Positions 9,001-21,000 of a DNA stretch of 64,000 bases are shown here, piece after piece (position 1 is the first letter of the stretch; each line of letters opens with the position of its first letter). The notes under the pieces are model-generated. The model was given only the letters and a program-made list of their open reading frames with translations. It had not been told where the DNA came from and searched no databases. The position numbers were made by a program, and so were the translations under genes. Source of the DNA: Streptomyces qinzhouensis (GTDB lineage Bacteria > Actinomycetota > Actinomycetes > Streptomycetales > Streptomycetaceae); NCBI RefSeq assembly GCF_007856155.1, contig NZ_CP042266.1, positions 6,944,001-7,008,000 on the forward strand, written 5' to 3'.

Positions 9001-12000
9001 TCCGGCAACTGGCTCGTCATCACACCGACCGGGTACGACGGGATCGCCGCCGACTGCATCACCGCGCTGCGCCGACACGGAGCGGCGGCCGCCCCCGTAA
9101 CCCTGGACACATCCGCGTCGGAGACCGAACGCCGTGACTGGCACACCCGGCTGGAGGCCGAGGCGGCCGCCCTGGACGGCCCGCTGTCCGGAGTGGTGTC
9201 CCTGCTGGGACTGGCCGAGGCGGCCGCCGGCCCCCGGGCCGCCGTCCCGCACGGTGTCGCCGCGACGCTCGCCCTGGTCCAGGCGCTCGGTGACGCACGG
9301 ATCCAGTCCCCGTTCTGGTGTCTGACCCAAGGCGCGGTCTCCACCGGGCGCCCCGACCCGCTGCGCTCCCCGCTGCAAGCGATGATCTGGGGGTTCGGCC
9401 AGGTCGTCGGCCTGGAACACCCCGGACGCTGGGGCGGTCTCGCGGACCTCCCCGAAACCGTCGACGAGCACGGCTGGGATCAGCTGTGCTCCGCCCTCGC
9501 CGACGGCGCCGAGGACCAGGTGGCCATCCGCCCCACCGGGCTTCTCGTACGACGGCTCGTTCCCGCCCCGCCCGCGCCCGCCGCCACGATCGGCACCGAA
9601 GCACGCCGGGCCGGAGGCACCGTACTGATCACCGGTGGCACCGGAGCCCTCGGCGGACACATCGCCCGATGGGCCGCCGAACGCGGCGCACAGCGACTCC
9701 TCCTGCTCAGCCGCAGCGGCGACCGCGCACCCGGAGCCGAGGCCCTGCGCACGGAACTCGAAGCAGCGGGCTGCCCCGCCGAGATCGTCGGCTGCGACAT
9801 CGCCGACCGTGACGCACTCGCCGCCGTCCTGGCCGCGATCCCCGCCGAACACCCGCTCACCGCCGTCATCCACACCGCCGGCGTCCTCGACGACGGCGTC
9901 ATCGACTCCCTGACCCCGGACCGGATGGCGACCGTCCTCGCGGCCAAGCACACCGGAGCGAGCAACCTCCACGAGCTGACCGCCGACCTGCCCCTCGCGG
10001 AATTCGTCCTCTTCTCATCCGCCGCCGCCACCTGGGGCGGCGTCGGTGGTCAGAGCTCGTACGCCGCCGCCAACGCCTATCTCGACGCACTCGCCGAACA
10101 CCGCCGTGACCTCGGCCTTCCGGCCACCTCCATCGCCTGGGGCCCCTGGGCCGAAGGCGGCATGGCGGCAGCCGGAGACCTCGGCCGTACGCTCGACCGC
10201 CGCGGCCTCCAGCCCATGCGCCCCGAGTCGGCCACCGGCCTGCTGAGCCGGGTACTCGACCGCGGCGACACCACCGTCACCACCGTCACCATCGCCGATG
10301 TCGACTGGGGACGCTTCTACCCCCTGCTCGCCACCACCCGCCCCAAGCCCCTGCTGCACGATATTCCGCAGATCACGGCGCTGCTCGCCGAGACGGGGGC
10401 CGACAGCCTCCACTCGGAACTCGGCTCCCGGCTCGCCGGTCTCTCCGCCGAGGACCGGTCCCGGCTGGCCCTCGAGACAGTACGCGGCCACGCCGCAGCC
10501 GTGCTCGGTCACGCCAACACGGCAGGCGTGGAGCCCAACCGCGCCTTCCGCGAGCTGGGTTTCGACTCACTGACCGCGATCGAATTCTGCAACCGGTTGA
10601 TCCGGGCGACCGGCCGACCGCTCCCCCCGACACTGGTCTTCGACTACCCGACCCCGCTCGCCGTCGCCGACTTCATCCTCGGCGAACTCACGGGCACGGA
10701 CCCGGCCGGCACTCCGCACCGGCCCGCCACGACGGCCACCGCCGCCCCCGATGAACCGCTGGCCATCGTCGGCATGGCCTGCCGTCTCCCCGGCGGGATC
10801 CGTACGCCCGAGCAGCTGTGGCGACTGGTCGCCGACGGCGGGGACGCCATCTCCGGCTTCCCCACCGACCGTGGCTGGGACACTCAGTCGCTGTACCACC
10901 CGGATCCGGATCACCCGGGGACCTCGTACGCGAACGAGGGCGGCTTCCTGCACGAGGCCGGTGAGTTCGACGCGGGCTTCTTCGGGATCTCGCCGCGCGA
11001 GGCCCTGGCCATGGACCCGCAGCAGCGTCTCCTCCTGGAAACCAGCTGGGAAGCGGTCGAAAGCGCCGGAATCGACCCGCTCTCACTGCGCGGCACCAGT
11101 ACCGGGGTCTTCACCGGGATGAGCTACCACGACTACGCCTCGCCGATGACGCCCGTCGCCGAGGGACTTGAGGGCTATCTCGGGACCGGGAACGCGGGCA
11201 GTGTGGTCTCCGGTCGGGTGGCGTATGTGCTGGGGACCGAGGGTCCGGCGGTGACGGTGGATACGGCGTGTTCGTCGTCGCTGGTGGCGCTGCACTGGGC
11301 AGCCCAGGCGCTGCGTCAGGGCGAGTGTTCGATGGCGTTGGCCGGTGGTGTGACCGTGATGGCGACGCCGGGGATGTTTGTGGAGTTCAGTCGTCAGCGT
11401 GGGCTTGCTCCGGATGGCCGGTGCAAGGCGTTTGCGGCGGGTGCGGATGGTACGGGGTGGGCCGAGGGTGTCGGCATGGTGCTGGTGGAGCGGTTGTCGG
11501 ATGCGGAGCGGTTGGGGCATCCGGTGCTGGCGGTGATTCGTTCGAGTGCGGTGAATCAGGATGGTGCGAGTAATGGGTTGACGGCGCCGAATGGTCCGTC
11601 GCAGCAGCGGGTGATCCGGCAGGCGCTGGCGACGGCCGGGCTGACGACCGCTGATGTGGACGCGGTCGAGGCACACGGTACGGGGACGAATCTGGGTGAC
11701 CCGATCGAGGCCCAGGCGCTCCTTGCCACGTACGGGCAGGACCGTCCGGAGGACCGTCCGCTGTTGCTCGGTTCGCTGAAGTCGAACATCGGTCATACGC
11801 AGGCGGCTGCCGGTGTGGCGGGTGTGATCAAGATGGTGATGGCGCTGCGGCACGGCGTACTGCCGGCGACCCTTCATGTCGATGAGCCGACGCCGCATGT
11901 CGACTGGGCGAGCGGCGCGGTCGAGCTGCTGACCGAGGCCACCCCCTGGCCGGAGACGGGCCGTCCGCGCCGGGCAGCCGTGTCCTCGTTCGGCATCAGC

Positions 12001-15000
12001 GGCACCAACGCCCACACCATCCTCGAACAGGCACCGGCCGTACCGTCCGACGGCACGGAGGTTCCGTCGGACGTACCCCCCACGAAGCCCATGGCATGGG
12101 TGATCTCCGGACGCGGCGAGGATGCCTTGCTCCGGCAGGCGGCCCGACTGCGTGACTGGGTGAACGAGTACCCGGAACAGAGCACCACCGATATCGGCCA
12201 CTCGCTTTTGTCGTCGCGGTCGTTGCATCGTGATCGGCTGGTGGTTTTGGGTTCGGGGCGTGAGTCGTTGCTGGACGGGTTGGCGGCGGTTGTTGAGGGT
12301 GCGCCGTGGCCGGGTGTGGTGCGGTCGTCGGCGGATGTGTCCGTGGGGCGCTGTGTGTTTGTGTTCCCGGGGCAGGGGTCGCAGTGGGTGGGTATGGGGC
12401 GTGAGTTGTATGCGTCGTCTGAGGTGTTCCGGGGGCGGTTGGACGAGTGTGCGGCGGCGTTGGATCCGTTGGTGGATTGGTCTTTGGTTGGTGTTGTACG
12501 GGGTGACTCCGGTGCTCCTGGTTTGGAGCGGGTGGATGTGGTCCAGCCGGTGCTCTGGGCGGTGATGGTTTCCCTGGCCGCCGTCTGGGAGTCGTGGGGT
12601 GTGGTTCCGGCTGCTGTGGTGGGTCATTCGCAGGGGGAGATCGCGGCTGCGTGTGTGGCGGGTGCGTTGTCGGTGGAGGACGCGGCCCGGGTGGTGGCGT
12701 TGCGGAGTCGTGCGCTGCGGGCGGTGGCGGGTGACGGTGCCATGGTGTCGGTCGCACTGTCCGCTGTTGAGGCGGAGGTGCTGATCGGGGACGGGGTTTC
12801 GCTCGCCGCGGTGAACGGGCCGTCGTCTGTCGTGCTGTCCGGGGATCGGTCCGCCCTGACCCCGGTAGTGGAGCGGCTGAGTGCCGAGGGGGTGCGGACG
12901 AAGTGGGTGCCGGTGGACTATGCCTCCCACTCCGCCCATATGGAACGTATCCGCGAGGAGCTGCTGGAGGTCCTCTCCGGTATTGAGCCCGTGGCCTCCC
13001 GGGTTCCGCTGTATTCGACGGTGTCGGCCGGGGTCATCGACACCTCGGTCATGGACGTCGGCTACTGGTTCGACAATATTCGGGGCACGGTCTGTTTCCA
13101 TGAGACCGTCCAGGCCCTGATCGCCGACGGCCTCACCGCTTTCGTCGAAGTCTCACCCCACCCCGTTCTGGCGATGAGCGTGCAGGACACCCTTGACCAG
13201 GCCGACACCACCGGTCTGTCCATCGGGACCCTGCGCCGTGACGAGAACGAGCACGAGTCGTTCCTGACCGCCGCCGCCGAACTCTTCGTCGCCGGAGCCA
13301 CCGTCGACTGGAACACCGTCCTGCACGGGCACGGCGGACAGCGGGTCCCCTTGCCCACGTACGCCTTCCAACGCGAACGCTTCTGGCTGCGCGCCGCGTC
13401 CGGGGCCCCCACCGACGCCCGTGGACTGGGCCTCGGAACCGTAGGACACCCACTACTCGGCGCCGTCGTCGCCATGGCGGAGGGCGACACGACCGTACTA
13501 ACCGGTCAAATCTCCCCGCGTACGCACCCCTGGCTGGCCGACCACACCGTCCTCGGAACCGTACTCCTGCCCGGTACGGCCTTCCTGGAACTCGCGATCC
13601 GCGCGGCCGACCACGTCGACTGCCCCCAGGTCGAAGAGCTGATCCTGCACGCCCCCCTGACGCTCGCCGAGGACCGGGCGACCGACCTCCAGATCCAGGT
13701 CGGACCGGCCGACGGAGACGGAATCAGGGCCGTCGACATCTACTCCCGTCCCCACCCCGAGGACGAGACCGCCGCCCAGGAGCGATGGACCCAGCACGCT
13801 TCCGGCACCCTCGCACCCACACGTACCGACACCGAGGAAACCGGACTCTCCGTCTGGCCGCCGCAAGGGGCCACACCCCTGCCGGTGACGGACATCTACC
13901 CACGCCTCAGCCGTAGCGGACTCGAGTACGGTCCCCTGTTCCAGGGCCTCCGGGCCGCCTGGCGCAGCGGCGAGGACATCTATGCCGAGGTCGCCCTCCC
14001 CGACCATCAGGACGAGACCGCCGCCCCAGGGGACTACGGAATCCACCCCGCCCTCCTCGACGCGGCGCTGCACGCCATCGGCTTCCACCTGGGCGACCGC
14101 GCGACCGACACCGAAGGCCGGGGCTGGCTGCCGTTCTCCTGGACCGGTGCCGCACTGCACGCCGTCGGCGCGTCGACACTGCGCGTACGACTCACCCCGC
14201 AGGGACCGGACACCGTCAGCCTGCTCGCGGCGGACACCACCGGAACACCTGTCGTCTCGGTCGCCTCGCTGACGCTGCGTCCGGTCAGTGCCGAGCAGCT
14301 GCGAACCCGGCCGGGGGCCGCGCGGAACAGCCTGTTCGCACTGGACTGGATTCCGGCAGGGCCCGCCACCGGGACCGATGCCGCCATCGGACCGTGGGCA
14401 ATCCTGAACATCGTGGGCATCGGCGGTGCCGAGACGGACGCATGGGCGGACGCCCTCACCGCGCGGGGCATCCGGGCCGAGGTCCACCCCGAGCTCGAAG
14501 CCGTACCCGTCGATGGTGACGAAACGCCGGTCGACGCCTTTCTTCCCGTACTGACGACCACTTCGGCGGCCGAGACCGACGCACTGGTCGGCCGGGTCCT
14601 CGGTGTGGTCCAGGAATGGCTGCGCAGACCGGAACCGGCCGCGTCCCGGCTGGTCGTGGTGACCCGTGGCGCGATGGCGACGGAGCCGGACGCAGACATC
14701 ACCGATCTGGCCGCCGCCGCCGTCTGGGGCTTGATCCGGACCGCTCAACTGGAGCACCCGGGCCGCTTCCTGCTGGTGGACGCCGATCAGCGGGCCCTCA
14801 CCGACGGCTCCGTGGCGGACGCCGTACGCGGCGGTGAACCGCAGACGGCGATCCGCCGCGGCGAACTCCTCGTTCCGCGACTCCACCGCGCCTCGACGGA
14901 GGAGACCGGCGAACCGACGGAGTGGGCGACCGAGGGCACCGTACTGATCACCGGCGGAACGGGCGTCCTCGGTGCCGCCCTCGCCCGCCACCTCGCCGAC

Positions 15001-18000
15001 CGCGGCGCCCGCCGACTGCTCCTCGTCAGCCGTCAGGGCGCGGCGGCGACCGGGGCGGAGACCCTGCTGGCCGACCTGCGCGCGGCGGGGGCACTGGCCG
15101 AGGCCGTCGCGTGCGATACGACCGACCGGGACGCCCTTGCCGAGCTCTTGGCCGCCATTCCGGAGGCGTACCCGCTGACCGCCGTCGTCCACGCGGCGGG
15201 CGTGCTGGACGACGCCATGCTGGAGTCGCTGACCCCGGCCCGTATCGGTGCCGTACTCGCGCCGAAGGCCACCGCGGCCTGGAATCTGCACCAGCTCACC
15301 GCCGAGCTGCCGCTCTCCGCGTTCGTCCTGTTCTCCTCGGCGACCGGTACGTTCGGCAACGCCGGCCAGGCAGGCTACGGCGCGGCGAACGCATTCCTCG
15401 ACGCCCTCGCCCAGCACCGGCGCGCCCAGGGCCTGCCCGGAATCGCACTGGGCTGGGGACTGTGGGCCGAAGCCAGCGCGATGACCGGCCATCTGGCCGA
15501 ACACGACCGGGGCCGTATGCACCGCAAGGGAGCGGACCCGCTCACCACCGAACAGGGCCTTGAGCTGTTCGACACCGCAACCATCCGGAACCGGGCCCAC
15601 CTGATTCCCGTACCGCTGAACACCGGAGCGCTGCGCGACCGGGCCCGCGCCGGTGACCTGCCCCATCTCTTCCGCGACCTGATCCGGGTCCCGGCCCGCC
15701 GCACCGCGGGCAACGGCGCCGACGCCGGGACCGGCCTCGCCGCGCGACTCGCGGTGCTGCCGGTGGCCGAACGACAGCGGGAGACGCTGGAACTCGTCCG
15801 CGGCAACGCGGCGGCGGTCCTGGGACACACCGGCACCGACCGTGTCGGAGCCGAACGCGCCTTCCGCGAGCTGGGCTTCGACTCGCTCACCTCGGTGGAA
15901 CTGCGGAACCGGCTGAGCGCGGCCACCGGGCTGCGGCTCCCCGCCACCCTGGTCTTCGACTATCCGACACCGCTCGCCATCGCACGGCACCTGCTGGAGC
16001 TGATGTTCCCGGACGGCGACGACAGGACACCGTCAGCGCCGCAGACGGGGCTCGCGGCCACCGATGAACCGATCGCCGTGGTGGGCATGGCCTGCCGCTA
16101 CCCGGGCGGTGTCACCTCGCCCGAGCGGCTGTGGCAGCTCGTGACGAACGGCGAGGACGCCATCTCCGGGCTCCCGCTCGACCGTGGCTGGGACGTGGAC
16201 GGTCTGTACAACCCGGACCCGGCCAACCCCGGCACCTCTTACACCCGCCACGGTGGCTTCCTCCACGACGCCGGTGAGTTCGACGCGGGCTTCTTCGGGA
16301 TCTCGCCGCGCGAGGCCCTGGCCATGGACCCCCAGCAGAGGCTGCTCCTGGAGACGTCCTGGGAGGCCGTGGAGAGCGCTGGAATCGACCCGCTCTCCCT
16401 CAAGGGCACGGATACGGGCGTCTTCGCAGGCGTCATGTACCACGACTACGCGACCCAGCTCGACGCGGTCTCCGAAGAGGTGGGCGGGTACCTCGGAACC
16501 GGGAACGCGAGCAGCGTGGTCTCCGGCCGGATCGCCTATGCGATGGGGTTGGAGGGCCCGGCCCTCACCGTCGACACGGCCTGCTCGTCGTCGCTGGTCG
16601 CGCTGCACCTGGCCGCCCAGGCCCTGCGGCAGGGCGAATGCTCGATGGCGCTCGCCGGTGGTGTGACCGTGATGGCGACGCCCGGAACGTACATCGACCT
16701 GAGCCGTCAGCGCGGACTCTCGCCGGACGGCCGCTGCAAGGCGTTTGCCGCCGCGGCGGACGGATTCGGACCGGCCGAGGGTGTCGGTGTGCTGGTGGTG
16801 GAGCGGTTGTCGGACGCTCGGCGGTTGGGGCATCCGGTGCTGGCGGTGATTCGTTCGAGTGCGGTGAATCAGGATGGTGCGAGTAATGGGTTGACGGCGC
16901 CGAATGGTCCGTCGCAGCAGCGGGTGATCCGGCAGGCGCTGGCGTCGGCTGGTCTGTCGACTGCTGATGTGGATGTGGTGGAGGCGCATGGTACGGGGAC
17001 GGCGCTGGGTGATCCGATCGAGGCGCAGGCCCTGCTGGCGACGTATGGGCAGGGCCGTCCGGAGGGTCGGCCGCTGTTGCTCGGTTCGCTGAAGTCGAAC
17101 ATTGGGCATGCGCAGGCTGCTGCTGGTGTGGCGGGTGTGATCAAGATGGTGATGGCGCTGCGGCACGGTGTGCTGCCGGCGACGTTGCATGTGGATGAGC
17201 CGACGCCGCATGTGGACTGGGCGAGCGGTGCGGTGGAGCTGTTGACAGAGGCTGTGCCCTGGCCGGAGGTGGGGCGTCCGCGTCGGGCGGGGGTGTCGTC
17301 GTTCGGGATCAGCGGGACCAACGCGCACGTTGTGGTTGAGCAGGCGCCCGAGGGTGGGGATGAGACGGGGGCTTTGCGGGAGGAGCCTCTTTCGGGCCCG
17401 GTGGCGTGGGTGGTGTCGGGTCGGGGTGGTGAGGGTGTTCGGGGGCAGGCGGCGCGGTTGCGGGAGTGGGTGTTGGGGCGTCCGGAGGATCGTCCGGTGG
17501 ATGTGGGTCATTCGCTGCTTGCCTCGCGGTCGTTGTTCGAGGACCGGTTGGTGGTTTTGGGTTCGGGGCGTGAGGCGCTGCTGGACGGGTTGGCGGCGGT
17601 TGTTGAGGGTGCGCCGTGGCCGGGTGTGGTGCAGTCGTCGGCGGATGTGTCCGTGGGGCGCTGTGTGTTTGTGTTCCCGGGGCAGGGGTCGCAGTGGGTG
17701 GGTATGGGGCGTGAGTTGTATGCGTCGTCTGAGGTGTTCCGGGGGCGGTTGGAGGAGTGCGCGGCGGCGTTGGATCCGTTGGTGGAGTGGTCCCTGATCG
17801 GTGTTGTACGGGGCGACTCCGGTGCTCCTGGTTTGGAGCGGGTGGATGTGGTCCAGCCCGTGCTCTGGGCGGTGATGGTTTCCCTGGCCGCCGTCTGGGA
17901 GTCGTGGGGTGTGGTTCCGGCTGCGGTGGTGGGTCATTCGCAGGGGGAGATCGCGGCTGCGTGTGTGGCGGGTGCGTTGTCGGTGGAGGATGCGGCCCGG

Positions 18001-21000
18001 GTGGTGGCGTTGCGGAGTCGTGCGCTGCGGGCGATGGCGGGTGACGGGGCGATGGTGTCGGTCGCGCTCCCGGCGGCGGAAGCCGAGGCACTGACCGGGG
18101 ACGGGGTTTCGCTCGCCGCGGTCAATGGCCCTTCGTCTGTCGTGCTCTCGGGGGACCGGTCTGCTCTGACTCCGGTGGTGGAGCGGCTGCGTGCCGAGGG
18201 GGTGCGGAGCAAGTGGGTGCCGGTGGACTACGCCTCCCACTCCGCCCATATGGAACGTATCCGCGAGGAGCTGCTGGAGGTCCTGTCCGGGATCACTCCG
18301 AGCTGTTCCCGGGTTCCGCTGTATTCGACGGTGTCGGCCGGGGTCATCGACACGTCGGTCATGGATGCCGGCTACTGGTTCGACAACATTCGGGGCACGG
18401 TCCGTTTCCACGAGACCGTCCAGGCTCTGATCGCCGACGGCCTCACCGCCTTCGTGGAGGTGTCCCCGCATCCCGTTCTGGCGATGAGTGTGCAGGACAC
18501 CCTCGACCAGGCCGACACCACCGGTCTGTCCATCGGGACCCTGCGCCGTGACGAGAACGAGCACGAGTCGTTCCTGACCGCCGCCGCCGAACTCTTCGTC
18601 GCCGGAGCCACCGTCGACTGGACCGCCGTTCTGCACGGGCACGGCGGCCAGCGGGTCCCCCTGCCCACCTACGCCTTCCAACGCCGTCACTACTGGCTGG
18701 ACACCGCGTCGCGGACTGCCGGAGACGCTCAGGAACTGGGTCTTGGCACCGTGAACCACCCCTTCCTGGGCGCCAGCGTGGGGGTCGCGGAAGGCGATCT
18801 GGTGATACTCACCGGCCGTCTGTCTCTCCGTACCCACCCTTGGCTGGCCGATCACGCTGTCCTCGGCTCCGTGCTCCTGCCCGGCACCGCGTTCCTGGAG
18901 CTGGCGGTACGCGCCAGTGACCAGGTCGGTTGCGGGCGGGTCGAAGAACTCGTCATCCAAGCACCGCTGGTACTCACGGATGAGGCTCGAGATCTTCAGG
19001 TCGTGATCGGAGCCGCCGACGAGACCGGCCGCTCCACCGTGGACATCTACTCTCGTCCGCACGCTGACGGCAGTCTCGGCAGCCAGCGGACATGGACGCA
19101 TCACGCGGGTGGCTTCCTCGCGACCGGTCCTCTGGAGGAGTTCGCGGACGTCGATCTCTCGATTTGGCCGCCCCGGGACGCGACTCCGCTGGACATCGCC
19201 GACTTCTACCCTCAGTTGAACTCGGCCGGTTACGGGTACGGGCCGGCGTTCCGGGGGCTGCGGGCCGCCTGGCGTCGGGGCGACGAGGTGTTCGCCGAGG
19301 TAGCGCTGCCGGAGAGCGAGCAGAGCGCGGCCGCTGAGTTCGGCCTCCACCCCGCGCTGCTCGACGCCGCCCTCCAGTCGATCGGACTGACCGCACTGGG
19401 AGACAACACTCAGTCCGAGGAGGGCCGGCCCGGGAAGCTGCCGTTCTCCTGGAACGGGGTATCGCTGCACGCTAGTGGGGCGCCCGTGCTACGTGCCCGG
19501 CTGCGCCCGCAGGGGAACGATGCGATCAGCCTGGTCGCGGCCGACTCCCAAGGCGACCCAGTGCTCTCCGTCGACTCACTGGTTCTGCGGGCTTTGGACG
19601 CCCAGCAGCTCGACGAGGGCCAAACGGCCGTGCAGGACGACATGTTCACCCTTGAGTGGGTGCCGATCGACATTGTCTCTGGTGGGGATGGTGTGGGTTC
19701 TTGGGCGGTGCTTGATGTGCCGGGTCTGAGTGGGTCGGTTGAGGAGTTGCTTGGTGGTTTGTTGAGTCGTGGGATTGCACCGCGTGTGTGTGGTGGGGTT
19801 GATGAGCTTTCGGTTGATGGGTTGATGCCTGATGTGGTGGTTGTTCCGGTGTGTGGTGTGGGTGGTGATGTGGCGGGTGTGGTGTGTGGTGTGTTGTCGG
19901 TGGTTCAGGAGTGGTTGTTGGTTGGGGGTGGGGTGTCGCGGTTGGTGGTGGTGACGGTGGGTGGTGTGTCGGTGGAGTCGGGTGAGGGTGTGGGTGATGT
20001 GGGTGGTGCTGGGGTGTGGGGTTTGGTGCGGAGTGTGCAGTCGGAGCATCCGGGTCGGTTGGTGTTGGTGGATGTGGACGTCATGGGTGCGGCTGGGGTG
20101 GTTGATGGGGTGGTGTGTGGTGAGGGTCAGGTTGCGGTGCGGGGTGGTGGGTTGTTGGTGCCGCGGTTGGTGCGGGCGGGTGGTGGGTTGGTGGTTCCGG
20201 GTGGGGACGGGGGTGTTGGTGGTGTGGGGGTTGGTTGGCGTGTGGGTGTGGGGGTGGGTGTTGGTGCGGGGACGTTGGAGGGTTTGCGTGCGGTGGATTC
20301 TGGTTTGCGCGAGGGTTCTGGTTTGGGTGTGGGTGAGGTGCGGGTTGCGGTGCGGGCTGCGGGGGTGAATTTTCGTGATGTGTTGATTGGTTTGGGTGTG
20401 TATCCGGGGGAGGCGTTGTTGGGGAGTGAGGGTGCGGGTGTGGTGGTGGGTGTGGGTGAGGGTGTGGTGGGTTTGGGGGTGGGTGATCGGGTGATGGGGT
20501 TGTTTTTGGGTGGTTTTGGTCCTGAGGTGGTGGTGGATGCGCGGATGGTGGTGCGGTTGCCGGTGGGGTGGTCGTTTGTGGAGGGTGCTTCGGTGCCGGT
20601 GGTGTTTTTGACGGCGTGGTTTGGGTTGGTGGATTTGGCTGGGGTGCGGGGTGGGGAGCGGTTGTTGGTGCATGCGGCTGCGGGTGGTGTGGGGATGGCT
20701 GCGGTGCAGTTGGCGCGGTATTGGGGGGTTGAGGTGTTTGGTACGGCGAGTGAGGGGAAGTGGGGGGTTTTGCGGGGTTTGGGTTTGGATGATGCGCATA
20801 TTGCTTCGTCGCGGAATCTGGATTTCGTGGAGAAGTTTGGTGGTGAGGGTGGTGGTGTGGATGTGGTGTTGAATTCGTTGGCGGGTGAGTTTGTGGATGG
20901 GTCTTTGGGTTTGTTGGGTGTGGGTGGTCGGTTTGTTGAGATGGGGAAGTTGGATGTGCGGGATGCGGGTGTGGTGGGGGAGGGTTGGCCTGGTGTTTGG

